Source of the DNA: Arthrobacter sp. Soil782
GTDB taxonomy: Bacteria > Actinomycetota > Actinomycetes > Actinomycetales > Micrococcaceae
DNA: 64,000 nucleotides
Reading direction: 5' to 3'
Assembly (NCBI RefSeq): GCF_001428435.1
Contig: NZ_LMSO01000010.1
Span: forward strand, 111,414 to 175,413
Part shown: one piece after another, positions 18,755-26,848 of the stretch
Position numbering within the stretch: the first letter of the stretch is position 1
Layout: each line of letters opens with the position of its first letter
The notes under the pieces: generated by a model
The model's input: only the letters and a program-made list of their open reading frames with translations
What the model was told of the DNA's origin: nothing
Databases searched by the model: none
Translations under genes and position numbers: made by a program

Positions 18755-20770
18755 TCAAGCCGGCTGATTCTTCTTGCTCGGCAACTTGTCAGCCCACCAC
18801 CGCAGGATGTGCTCGAACCGCTGCCGCCGGTGCCACGGTGTGCCGGAGCGCGACAGTTCGTGCGTCTCCCCCGGGAAAATCAACATTTCGGTCTCCACTC
18901 CGTGGCGCTTCAGAGCGGTATAGTAACGCTGCGCCTGCTCGAGCGGACAGCGCAGATCCTCCTCCGAGTGGATAACGAAGGTGGGGGTCCGAACCTTGTC
19001 GACGTGCGCATACGGACTCTGCGCCCGGACCTTCTCGGGGTCCGTGCCGGTGTAAGCCTCGGAGAAGAACCAGCCGATGTCCGACGAGCCGATGAAGGAC
19101 TCAGGGTCGAGGAAGCCCCGTTCAACGATGGCGCCCTGGAAACGGTGGTCGTTCGCAATCAGCCAGGCTGTCAGGTAACCGCCATAGGAGCCGCCCATCA
19201 CACCCATCCGGTCTCCGTCCAGCCCGTCATACTTCGCCACAGCGCCCTCAAGGAACGCGAGGACGTCCTGCATGTCCACCGTGCCCATCGCTTCCTTGAT
19301 CACGCGGCCGTGTTCCTGACCGTAACCGGCTGCGCCGCGGGGGTTGCACATGAGAACCGCGTACCCTGCCTCGAGAAACACCTGCGCCTCGTCGAAGTAG
19401 CCCCAGCCGTACTGGGCATAGGGCCCGCCGTGGATGTTGAGGAGAACCGGATGCGGGCCCTCGCCCTCCGGCACCAGCACCCAGCCGTGCACGGGATAGC
19501 CGTCCGGCGCAGTGAACGTCTCCTCCTGCGGTTCGACGACTGTTGTCTCGCTGCGCAGGGCAGCCGAGAAGTCGGTCAGCCGTGTCAGCGTCTTGCCGTC
19601 GATCCTCGCAACGTCTCCCATGGTGCCAGGGTCCGTGTAGGTGACGACGATGATGCCGTCACGGCTTGCGGCGCCCGTCGCGATGTATTCACCGTCCGCC
19701 ACCGTTTGGATTGCACCCTGCGAATTCACACGGCGCAGATCTCCGGCGCCGCGGCTGCGGTTGAAGACAAGGACGCTGTCCGCTCCAGCCTGGACAACTT
19801 CGCCGACTTCCCCGAGGTCGAGCACTTCCGGATCCGTCAATACGCGCACCTGAGCCGGATCCTCGACCGGCGCAATGTACAGGGCTGTATTACGCGCCAC
19901 GAAGTCGACGCCGCTCGTTGACAGCGAGCTGCCGAGGTAGAAGAGCCATTGGCCATCCTCGCTGTGAACCGGGTTACCGCAGCTGATGAGTTCGTCGGTG
20001 AAGTTGCTCAGCCGCTGCATGTCGGAACCATCCAGCGCAATGGAATAGATGTCCGAACGCAGGTTGGTTGCGGAGTCCGGCTCCAGGGCGGCGCTGAACA
20101 GGATGCGCGAGCCGTCAGCGGAGAAAGTCGGCTCGGAGTGGTCGGCATCCGCATCGGTGAGCTGCTTCGGCTCTGCGAAAGCTGAGGGCGCGTCCTCCTC
20201 TCCAGAGCGTGCCGCCCGCCCGACAGGCTTCACAAACGGCTCCTCACCCAACGGCGGAACATCCAGGAGAAAAAGCTGTGACCGCTTGTCCGCGATGTAT
20301 CCGGCACCGTTCATCTGGTATTTGAAGCCGTCGATGAGCCGTGGATTCTCCTGCCCGCCGGACACTCCATCCACCGTGCCGTACCGGCCGTCTTCGGGCA
20401 CGCGAGCGGACAGCACCAGCTGTCGGGAGTCGGGCGACCATGCAAACCCGGACACGCCGAGCGGTCGGTCGGTCAACTGCTGCGGCTCCCCTCCCCTGCT
20501 GTCCGTAAGGAAAACCTGCGGCTTACCCCCCGCGGATGTCCGCAGGAAAGCAAGCGCGGCGCCGTCGGGCGAGTATTTGGGTGAGCTGTCCCGAAAGCCG
20601 CGGGTGAGGCGGCGGGGAGAACCATTCTCCAGCGGCACCTCCCATAGCTGACCGACATAGGCGTCGGCGTCGTAGTCCGGCCGGGTTACGGAGACTACGC
20701 AGCGTTGGGTGTCCGGGTGGAGCGAGGGTGCGCTCACTGAATGAAGAAGATTGAGTGTGTTTGGTTTCAC
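18755..20770 (-). CDS. S9-family (prolyl oligopeptidase type) peptidase
   Basis: A 671-aa two-domain serine peptidase. The N-terminal half holds WD40-like TolB repeats such as PKYSPDGAALAF, FAWSPDSRQLV and PTFSADGSRILF, forming a beta-propeller. The C-terminal half is an alpha/beta hydrolase with the Ser motif GGSYGGYL, the Asp in HSEEDLRCP and the His in FPGETHELS. It is likely a cytoplasmic dipeptidyl or acylaminoacyl peptidase. GTG start with TAGTCT ending 6 bases upstream; divergent from the rRNA methyltransferase gene. Confidence 0.93.
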   Translation of the reverse strand: MKPNTLNLLHSVSAPSLHPDTQRCVVSVTRPDYDADAYVGQLWEVPLENGSPRRLTRGFRDSSPKYSPDGAALAFLRTSAGGKPQVFLTDSRGGEPQQLTDRPLGVSGFAWSPDSRQLVLSARVPEDGRYGTVDGVSGGQENPRLIDGFKYQMNGAGYIADKRSQLFLLDVPPLGEEPFVKPVGRAARSGEEDAPSAFAEPKQLTDADADHSEPTFSADGSRILFSAALEPDSATNLRSDIYSIALDGSDMQRLSNFTDELISCGNPVHSEDGQWLFYLGSSLSTSGVDFVARNTALYIAPVEDPAQVRVLTDPEVLDLGEVGEVVQAGADSVLVFNRSRGAGDLRRVNSQGAIQTVADGEYIATGAASRDGIIVVTYTDPGTMGDVARIDGKTLTRLTDFSAALRSETTVVEPQEETFTAPDGYPVHGWVLVPEGEGPHPVLLNIHGGPYAQYGWGYFDEAQVFLEAGYAVLMCNPRGAAGYGQEHGRVIKEAMGTVDMQDVLAFLEGAVAKYDGLDGDRMGVMGGSYGGYLTAWLIANDHRFQGAIVERGFLDPESFIGSSDIGWFFSEAYTGTDPEKVRAQSPYAHVDKVRTPTFVIHSEEDLRCPLEQAQRYYTALKRHGVETEMLIFPGETHELSRSGTPWHRRQRFEHILRWWADKLPSKKNQPA

Positions 20771-20776
20771 ATTTCG

Positions 20777-20782
20777 AGACTA
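20777..20782 (-). promoter_or_regulatory. -10 box TAGTCT, leaderless promoter of the S9 peptidase
   Basis: TAGTCT ends 6 bases before the GTG start. Confidence 0.5.
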
Positions 20783-20824
20783 TGCCTCCGAGGCGCCGAC
20801 ACTCAAAATGGGCAGGGGTCCACC

Positions 20825-20830
20825 TACGAT
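20825..20830 (+). promoter_or_regulatory. -10 box TACGAT, leaderless promoter of the rRNA methyltransferase gene
   Basis: TACGAT ends 6 bases before the GTG chosen as start, which supports that start over an upstream in-frame ATG. Confidence 0.45.
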
Positions 20831-20836
20831 GGTGGG

Positions 20837-21712
20837 GTGCCGACTTACCCGGAATCCCTGCTCCTCTGTCCGGTTTGTCGGGATCCGTTGACGGTGAATT
20901 CCGCCGGTCAGCACGGGAAAAAGATGGACGACGGCGCGGCACGCTTCCTGCGCTGTCCGCGGGGCCACCGCTTCGACGCGGCACGGCAGGGCTACTTCAA
21001 TCTGCTGACCGGACGGGGAACCGAGTTCGAATCAGATACCGCAGCGATGGTGCAGGCCCGTGTCGACTTCCTCGGGGGCGGGCATTTCCAGCCGCTGGCG
21101 AACGCGGTCACCTCGGCCGCCGAGAGTTTCGCCGGGAACCTGCCTCTGGTCCTCGATGTCGGAGCGGGGACCGGTTACTACCTCAAGGCGCTTCAGGAAA
21201 AGGTGTCCGTCTCCGCATCGGTCGCGCTGGACATCTCGAAGTATGCGTTGAGGCGGTCAGCAAAAGAGCTACCGGATGCACTCTGCCTGGTGTGTGATGT
21301 CTGGAGACCCCTGCCGGTCGCTGATCAGTTCGTAGACCTCCTCCTCAACATCTTCGCCCCGCGGAATGTACCTGAGTTCGCTCGGGTTTGCAGCGACGGG
21401 GCGGTCGCTCTGGTGGTCACTCCGCTGCCACATCATCTCCGGGAAATTGCAGAGCTTGCGGGGCTCCTCGGCATCCGTCCTGGAAAGGCCACAGAGGTGG
21501 CCGCCTCGATGGCGGAATTCTTCGACGAGAGTGAAGCCAGAAGAGTGGAGTTCGGGATGCGCCTCTCCCCCATCGATGTGCGCAACGTTGCGGCCATGGG
21601 CCCGGCAGGCCACCACACCCTGAGCATCGACGTCGACTCCCTTCCTCCCACTTCGGACGTCACCGCGGCCTTCACCGTTCAGGTCTTCCAAAAGCGCGCG
21701 CACACAGGCTAG
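20837..21712 (+). CDS. RlmA-type 23S rRNA (guanine-N1) methyltransferase
   Basis: A 291-aa SAM-dependent enzyme. The N-terminal zinc site CPVC...RCPRGH (Cys11, Cys14, Cys40, His44) is the RlmA/TlrB hallmark, followed by FDAARQGYFNLLTG. The Rossmann motif DVGAGTGYY binds SAM, and NIFAPRN follows in the target loop. The family methylates G745 or G748 of 23S rRNA; which base applies is not decided here. Members close to TlrB confer macrolide tolerance, but that is only a possibility. The GTG start is chosen on promoter spacing and family length. Confidence 0.88.
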   Translation: MPTYPESLLLCPVCRDPLTVNSAGQHGKKMDDGAARFLRCPRGHRFDAARQGYFNLLTGRGTEFESDTAAMVQARVDFLGGGHFQPLANAVTSAAESFAGNLPLVLDVGAGTGYYLKALQEKVSVSASVALDISKYALRRSAKELPDALCLVCDVWRPLPVADQFVDLLLNIFAPRNVPEFARVCSDGAVALVVTPLPHHLREIAELAGLLGIRPGKATEVAASMAEFFDESEARRVEFGMRLSPIDVRNVAAMGPAGHHTLSIDVDSLPPTSDVTAAFTVQVFQKRAHTG

Positions 21713-21741
21713 CCGGTCAGGATATGTCGCGCAGGGATATT

Positions 21742-21770
21742 CCGCCGGAGCTATATATTTCGCTCCGCGG
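21742..21770 (+). terminator. Probable terminator after the rRNA methyltransferase gene
   Basis: CGGAGC and GCTCCG arms enclose an AT-rich loop (TATATATTT). Flanking CCG/CGG extend the stem with one bulge, then GTTTGG follows. Confidence 0.45.
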
Positions 21771-21842
21771 GTTTGGCATGATGGTGGGTAGGCACTCCGG
21801 GCGTATTGCAGAGCCGCAGTGCCGTCAGGGAGGGGAAGACTG

Positions 21843-22322
21843 ATGCTTGACTGGCTGGTTCAGAACACCTGGATACTATGGCTCGTGCTTGTGCTCGGCC
21901 TGGCCGCGGTTGAGACGCTGACTCTCGACCTGTTCTTCCTCATGTTGGCAACGGGAGCCCTTGCAGGACTGGTGGGAGCGCTGGCAGGAGCAAGCTTCTT
22001 CATCCAGGTCGTGCTCTTTTGCGTCGTCTCCCTCCTGATGGTGGTGCTCGTTCGGCCGGTGGCCCTCCGGCACCTCAAGAGCGGCTCAGCCGAGCAGCTC
22101 AGTAATATCGACCGGCTGATCGGTGAGCAAGCCCTCGCCTTGGAACCGGTGACCGGGGTGACCGGCACAGTCAAGATCGGTGGTGACACTTGGACCGCGC
22201 GGACCTCCGACGGCTCTTCGTTGCCCGCCGGGAGTCGCGCCACCGTCTCCCGGATCGATGGGGCGACTGCCGTCGTCGTCGGCACACAACAGGCGGAAAG
22301 CGGACCGATCATCCCGTCGTGA
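21843..22322 (+). CDS. NfeD family protein
   Basis: A 159-aa membrane protein. Three hydrophobic segments (about 5-25, 30-50 and 52-72) are followed by a C-terminal OB-fold domain (about 90-150). GGAGGGGAAG before the ATG sets the start. NfeD proteins act with SPFH/stomatin partners in membrane microdomains, and one is encoded 36 bases downstream, so the pair is a functional unit. Confidence 0.9.
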   Translation: MLDWLVQNTWILWLVLVLGLAAVETLTLDLFFLMLATGALAGLVGALAGASFFIQVVLFCVVSLLMVVLVRPVALRHLKSGSAEQLSNIDRLIGEQALALEPVTGVTGTVKIGGDTWTARTSDGSSLPAGSRATVSRIDGATAVVVGTQQAESGPIIPS

Positions 22323-22358
22323 GACGGGACCTGCACCATTCACACAACAAGGGGAACC

Positions 22359-23306
22359 ATGTTCACAGATTCAGGCGCAATCGGACTCACCATTGTTCTG
22401 ATTGTTCTGATCGTTTTCGTCCTGATCATCCTGGTGAAATCCGTGCGGATCATTCCGCAGGCTCGCGCCGGTGTCGTAGAACGGCTCGGAAAATACCAGC
22501 GGACACTTCTGCCCGGACTGACCATCCTCATTCCGTTTGTCGATCGACTGCTTCCACTCCTCGACCTGCGCGAACAAGTCGTCTCGTTCCCTCCGCAACC
22601 CGTCATCACCGAAGACAACCTCGTCGTATCCATCGACACAGTGGTCTACTTCCAGGTGACGGACGCGCGGGCTGCAACCTATGAGATCGCCAATTACATT
22701 CAGGCTGTCGAACAACTGACCACCACCACGCTCAGGAATGTCGTGGGCGGGCTGAATCTTGAGGAAGCGCTGACCTCACGGGACCAGATCAACGGTCAAC
22801 TCCGGGGAGTTCTTGATGAAGCCACCGGACGGTGGGGTATCCGGGTCTCTCGCGTGGAACTGAAGGCGATCGATCCCCCGCACTCCATCCAGGACTCGAT
22901 GGAGAAGCAGATGCGTGCAGAACGCGATCGCCGTGCTGCCATCCTTACTGCCGAAGGCACCAAGCAGTCACAGATCCTCACAGCAGAGGGCCAACGGCAG
23001 GCCGCAATCCTGGCTGCAGAAGGTGATGCAAAGGCTGCCATTCTGAGGGCTGACGGTGAGTCGCAAGCCATTCAGAAAGTCTTCGACGCCATCCACAAGG
23101 GCAACCCGACCCAAAAACTGCTCGCTTACCAATACCTGCAGACACTTCCGAAGCTCGCTCAGGGCAATTCAAACAAGTTGTGGATCATCCCGAGCGAAGT
23201 AGGGGAAGCACTCAAGGGAATTGGCAATGTACTGGGCGCGCAGGAGCGCGGTGAAATGGAGGACTCCGGGTCTTCCCTTCCTGCAGAGGACAACTCCCGC
23301 TCCTGA
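22359..23306 (+). CDS. SPFH/stomatin-prohibitin family membrane protein (QmcA-like)
   Basis: A 315-aa scaffold protein. A single N-terminal membrane helix (about 7-28) precedes the SPFH domain beginning VRIIPQARAGVVERLGKY. Next comes an Ala/Glu-rich coiled region with repeated ILTAEG, ILAAEG and ILRADG units (about 190-235), then YLQTLPKLAQG near the C terminus. It is likely oligomeric, organising membrane microdomains or controlling a protease. Paired with the NfeD gene. Confidence 0.93.
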   Translation: MFTDSGAIGLTIVLIVLIVFVLIILVKSVRIIPQARAGVVERLGKYQRTLLPGLTILIPFVDRLLPLLDLREQVVSFPPQPVITEDNLVVSIDTVVYFQVTDARAATYEIANYIQAVEQLTTTTLRNVVGGLNLEEALTSRDQINGQLRGVLDEATGRWGIRVSRVELKAIDPPHSIQDSMEKQMRAERDRRAAILTAEGTKQSQILTAEGQRQAAILAAEGDAKAAILRADGESQAIQKVFDAIHKGNPTQKLLAYQYLQTLPKLAQGNSNKLWIIPSEVGEALKGIGNVLGAQERGEMEDSGSSLPAEDNSRS

Positions 23307-23351
23307 GGTTCCTCCGCTGAGATCATGCCGTTCGCTGGCTGGCCGATCGAA

Positions 23352-23380
23352 TTGGGCTATTCCAGAAGCGTCGGTATAGT
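23352..23380 (+). promoter_or_regulatory. Vegetative-type promoter of rbpA (TTGGGC-N17-TATAGT)
   Basis: A -35-like TTGGGC (23352-23357) and a -10 TATAGT (23375-23380) are 17 bases apart. The start would lie near 23387, giving a leader of about 155 bases before rbpA. Confidence 0.55.
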
Positions 23381-23403
23381 GGGGTGTTTGCCGAAGGAGT
23401 GTG

Positions 23404-23487
23404 CCGCCGGGAACAGACGGCGGTTGAGTGACGTTATACCTGTGGTAACACGGCGTCGAAGTCGTTGTGCTGTGCTCCCGAAGGGAG
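23404..23487 (+). other. Structured leader of rbpA (two hairpins)
   Basis: Between promoter and gene, CCGCC...GGCGG (23404-23423) and CTCCC-GAA-GGGAG (23475-23487) can fold. A near-palindrome GTTATACC-TGT-GGTAAC lies between them. Whether it regulates rbpA is unknown. Confidence 0.35.
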
Positions 23488-23541
23488 TGCGGCAGAGGCA
23501 TCTGGGAGTCCAGGATGCCATACGTAGTTTAGGGAGAAAAG

Positions 23542-23889
23542 ATGAGCGACCGTAGCCTGCGGGGTATGCGCCTTGGCGCCCAGAGCATGGAGACTGAGTC
23601 CGGCGTTGAGCCGGCACCCCGTCAGCGTGTTGAGTACCGTTGCGAGGACGGCGAACGTGTCTTCGTGACCTTCGCCGCTGAAGCGGAAATTCCTCCGGTA
23701 TGGGTTTCCAAGACCGGCAAGGAAGCGCTGCTGGTGGATGGCGAGCGTCCCGACACCTCCGGGGACAAGCCCGTTCGTACCCACTGGGACATGCTCCTGG
23801 AGCGCCGTTCCATGGAGGAGCTGGAGCAGATTCTCGAGGATCGCCTGAACATCCTTCGGGAGCGCCGCGGGGAGCGCCGCTCCGCCTGA
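23542..23889 (+). CDS. rbpA: RNA polymerase-binding protein RbpA
   Basis: A 115-aa actinobacterial transcription factor that binds RNA polymerase and group 1/2 sigma factors and stabilises open complexes. Typical parts are the basic start SDRSLRGMRLGAQS, the core VEYRCEDGERVFVTF with EIPPVW, and the sigma-interacting C-terminal helix with HWDMLLERRSMEELE. AGGGAGA precedes the ATG. Its long leader is unusual for this window. Confidence 0.96.
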   Translation: MSDRSLRGMRLGAQSMETESGVEPAPRQRVEYRCEDGERVFVTFAAEAEIPPVWVSKTGKEALLVDGERPDTSGDKPVRTHWDMLLERRSMEELEQILEDRLNILRERRGERRSA

Positions 23890-23902
23890 TTCGTCGATAC
23901 CT

Positions 23903-23940
23903 GAGAAGCCCGGGAACTTCACCAAGTTCCCGGGCTTCTC
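23903..23940 (+). terminator. Terminator after rbpA
   Basis: A perfect 17-bp stem (23903-23919 with 23924-23940) with the loop CACC, followed by TTGTATT. Confidence 0.9.
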
Positions 23941-24003
23941 TTGTATTCCAAAAGGCCTGCTTCTGCTGCGCTGGATGTCGGGCGCGGGGCTGCCTCCTGG
24001 TGG

Positions 24004-24741
24004 CTACGGTCTCCCGGATAGGTGCCCGGCCAGAACCGACCACCGCGCTGCAATGCCCCAGCGGGTGACGTTGGCAATGGCCTCAAAGACGATATTGCCG
24101 CTCATCTTGGAGTCTCCGTACTCGCGTTCCACGAACGTGATGGGCACCTCAACAATGCGGAGCCCACATTTGGCTACCCTGAACGTCATGTCCACCTGGA
24201 ACCCATAGCCGACAGAATCCACCGTAGCCAGATCGATGCTTTCGAGGGTCTCTCTGCGGAAAGCCCGGTAACCGGCTGTGATGTCGCGGACCGTCAGCCC
24301 CAGCATGGTACGTGAGTAGAGGCTGCCTGCCCTGGATAGCAGCTTGCGGTGGAGCGGCCAGTTGACCACCGATCCGCCAGGAACCCAACGGGACCCGATG
24401 ACCAGGTGGGCGCCCGCAACAGCATCAATCAACGCAGGTAGTTGTTCCGGTTGGTGGGAACCGTCAGCGTCCATCTCGACGAGGACGTCATAGCCTCGCT
24501 CGAGCGCCCAGCGGAAGCCGGCGATGTAGGCAGCCCCCAACCCATCTTTGCCGTGCCGGTGCAGGACATGAACTGCGGGGTCCTTGGCGGCGATCCTGTC
24601 CGCGACTGCTCCTGTGCCGTCCGGGCTATTGTCATCCACTACCAGGACGTCCGAATCCGGAACTGCGGCTCGTAGCCGGTCAAGAGTCAGCGGAAGGGAC
24701 TGGCGCTCGTTGTAGGTAGGAATAATGGTGACAACGCGCAC
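24004..24741 (-). CDS. ppm: Polyprenol-phosphate mannose synthase (GT2)
   Basis: A 245-aa glycosyltransferase that moves mannose from GDP-mannose to polyprenyl phosphate, making the donor for lipoglycans and protein mannosylation. [14 protein letters not shown] and [11 protein letters not shown] give the nucleotide site. DAD (91-93) in [12 protein letters not shown] is the metal-binding motif, and GSRWVPGG and the REYGDSKM signature are DPM1-type. The Lnt-like domain of mycobacterial Ppm1 is absent, so it is the single-domain form. GTG start with AAAGG 7 bases upstream. Confidence 0.93.
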   Translation of the reverse strand: MRVVTIIPTYNERQSLPLTLDRLRAAVPDSDVLVVDDNSPDGTGAVADRIAAKDPAVHVLHRHGKDGLGAAYIAGFRWALERGYDVLVEMDADGSHQPEQLPALIDAVAGAHLVIGSRWVPGGSVVNWPLHRKLLSRAGSLYSRTMLGLTVRDITAGYRAFRRETLESIDLATVDSVGYGFQVDMTFRVAKCGLRIVEVPITFVEREYGDSKMSGNIVFEAIANVTRWGIAARWSVLAGHLSGRP

Positions 24742-24863
24742 TCATGAACCTTTCGATGGGCCTGTGCGCAGGGCGCAACAGCCGAAGAATCCGGACCGGC
24801 TTCCCAGTATAGGCCGATGCGCGGAGCGCATCCTCGACATGTGGCTACGGGGACATGGTGGTT

Positions 24864-24943
24864 ACGGGTAGGTTCACACGCCTTCGGGCCAGCAGTGATC
24901 AATTGATCGGCGCTGTTTTCTACTGACGTGCAAACCTACCCGT
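24864..24943. repeat. Inverted repeat flanking a central palindrome
   Basis: ACGGGTAGGTT (24864-24874) and its exact complement (24933-24943) flank the perfect palindrome GATCAATTGATC (24897-24908). The centres of the two dyads differ by one base. Confidence 0.6.
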
Positions 24944-25109
24944 TGTGATTACCAAGCCTTCCACCACGAAGAAAATCCGCGACGTTCGCGTCTTTCGTCC
25001 CCTTCGGCGTCCACGGTGTGTGGTGGCTCGGTCAGGTCTGTCCGGAATGCCGGATCTCAACCCGTAGATCTAAAAGCTTACGGCCTGTAGTGAGAGTGTC
25101 AACATCGCT

Positions 25110-25143
25110 CTGACCTGCTAATTTATATGTTTATGCAGGTCAG
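25110..25143. repeat. 9-bp inverted repeat with AT-rich centre
   Basis: CTGACCTGC and GCAGGTCAG flank 16 AT-rich bases, about 40 bases beyond the amidohydrolase stop. It could be an operator or a weak terminator. Confidence 0.4.
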
Positions 25144-25185
25144 CGTCACGCCCGGTGAGAGCGCCGGTTTGGCATTTGTCGGTCT

Positions 25186-26814
25186 TCACCGTGCGTCCAG
25201 CCCGCCGCGAGTGAAGAGCTGACGGCCGTGATGCACGGTCTCAAGGCAACGAGGCTCACTGCCGGTATCCAGCGCGGGAAGCAAGGGAGTCCCTGCCCTC
25301 GGGTCAGTGCTCCAGGACTGTACTCTGCTGTCCGGTGTCTGGACCATGAGTTCGTCCACCTCCCATACCGCGTAGGAAGCCGGAGCCCCGGGGACCAGTT
25401 GGCCCAGCAGTGGGTTTTCGGCACCCACCGCGCGCCATCCTGCGCGCGTGTGAGCAATGAAAGCCGCACGCGCCGAAATTCTCTCCTCTGGGCTGGCGTG
25501 GGTCATGCATGCCCGGACAGATTGCCACGGTGACATTCTGGTGACCGGTGAATCTGAACCGAGGCACACAGGCACGCCCTGACTCAACAGACTCCCGACC
25601 CGATTCATCGGCACATAGCGGTCACGGCCGAGACGCTGTTCGTACAGGCCTCCTGGAGCTCCCCACAGAGCGTCAAAACCGGATTGGGCGCTGACAATAG
25701 CGCCGAAATGGACGAGGCTGCGGATGGATTCGTCATCGGCCATCTCGACGTGCTCAAGGCGATGCCGTGCGGCTCGGACCTTCTCGATTCCGTGGACCGC
25801 AGCGGCCTTCTCAAGCCCGGCGATCACCGTATCGAGTCCCTCGTCGCCGATGACGTGGAAACCGGCCTGCCTGCCGGCAGCGGTGGCCGCACCGAGGTGG
25901 GAAGCGACGTCGTCGGCGTGCATGAAGGCGGTTCCGCTGGAGTGCGGCGCGTCAGCGTAGGGGACGCGCATGCGCGCCGTATGGGAACCGATCGAGCCGT
26001 CCACGTTGAGATCCCCGCCCAGGCCCAGGACCCGACCATCGAAACCAGCGAGCACTGAGCGGAGCTCCTCTTCGGAAGTCACTGCCTGCCCCCAATAGGC
26101 AAGAACCTCAGGATGCGCTCCGTCAAGGGATAGCAGCGAAAGGACGTCCTCCCGCGGGGCTATGTGGGCCGCAGCCATCTCGACGACCGCAACGATCCCG
26201 TTGGCGGCCGCATTATCCAGCGCGGTTCGCTGTAGGGTTGTCCGCTCAGCTGGGCCGGGGCTGCGGACGGCGGTCCGTGCGGCGAGGTGCGCCTCCCGCA
26301 CAACAAACCCGTTGTCCCATCCTGAATATGTGTGGAGGGCAAGCCGCTGTGCCAGGGACGCGGATACGACGGCGGAATGAACGTCAGCCCGGACAAGGTA
26401 GACGTCTCTGCCCCCGGAGGCGTTGTCGAGTTCTGCCGCTGTAGGCGGACGCCGCTCGGACCACCTCGATTCATCCCAGCCGTTTCCCATGATGGTTCCC
26501 GGGATACTTGCGGCAGCGCCGGCAATGAGCTCCAGCAGCTCACCCAGGCTGTTGACCTCCGTGAGGTCAAGGGAGGTCAGCGCCAGACCGGTCTCGGTGG
26601 TGTGGAAGTGTGAATCGACGAAGCCGGGGGCTATGAGCGCTCCCTGCAGGTCAATCACCACCATGGTGCTGTCCGCCAGTGACGCCGCCGCATGTTCCGA
26701 CCCGACCCAGGCCACCGTATCGCCGGTAACCAGCATCGCAGTTGCGAACGGATCGGCTGCGCTATAGACGGAACCGTTGCGGTAAAGAATGGGCTTTCGA
26801 TCATTTTCAGACAC
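25186..26814 (-). CDS. Amidohydrolase family protein (YtcJ-like)
   Basis: A 542-aa metal-dependent hydrolase of the YtcJ-like amidohydrolase group. The beta-sandwich start LYRNGSVYSAADPFATAMLV leads into the metal motif DSHFH (67-71). Further features are GNGWDESRW, the VIGDEGLD segment with a metal-ligand His and HRLEHVEMADDE, then CLGSDSPV near the C terminus, which matches the usual GSDxPV site. Substrates of this group are mostly unknown. It lies 34 bases downstream of helY on the same strand, so cotranscription is likely. Confidence 0.88.
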   Translation of the reverse strand: MSENDRKPILYRNGSVYSAADPFATAMLVTGDTVAWVGSEHAAASLADSTMVVIDLQGALIAPGFVDSHFHTTETGLALTSLDLTEVNSLGELLELIAGAAASIPGTIMGNGWDESRWSERRPPTAAELDNASGGRDVYLVRADVHSAVVSASLAQRLALHTYSGWDNGFVVREAHLAARTAVRSPGPAERTTLQRTALDNAAANGIVAVVEMAAAHIAPREDVLSLLSLDGAHPEVLAYWGQAVTSEEELRSVLAGFDGRVLGLGGDLNVDGSIGSHTARMRVPYADAPHSSGTAFMHADDVASHLGAATAAGRQAGFHVIGDEGLDTVIAGLEKAAAVHGIEKVRAARHRLEHVEMADDESIRSLVHFGAIVSAQSGFDALWGAPGGLYEQRLGRDRYVPMNRVGSLLSQGVPVCLGSDSPVTRMSPWQSVRACMTHASPEERISARAAFIAHTRAGWRAVGAENPLLGQLVPGAPASYAVWEVDELMVQTPDSRVQSWSTDPRAGTPLLPALDTGSEPRCLETVHHGRQLFTRGGLDAR

Positions 26815-26848
26815 GGGCGTGCAACTTTCAGTGAGATGAGCCGGCAGG

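Larger units (their letters stand above)
24742..25185. other. 444-bp intergenic region with several dyads
   Basis: No convincing gene is seen. A TATACT box on the minus strand (24806-24811) could serve the mannose synthase gene. The rest contains the symmetric structure at 24864-24943, a small hairpin TCCGG-AATG-CCGGA at 25041-25054 and an inverted repeat at 25110-25143. Confidence 0.6.
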
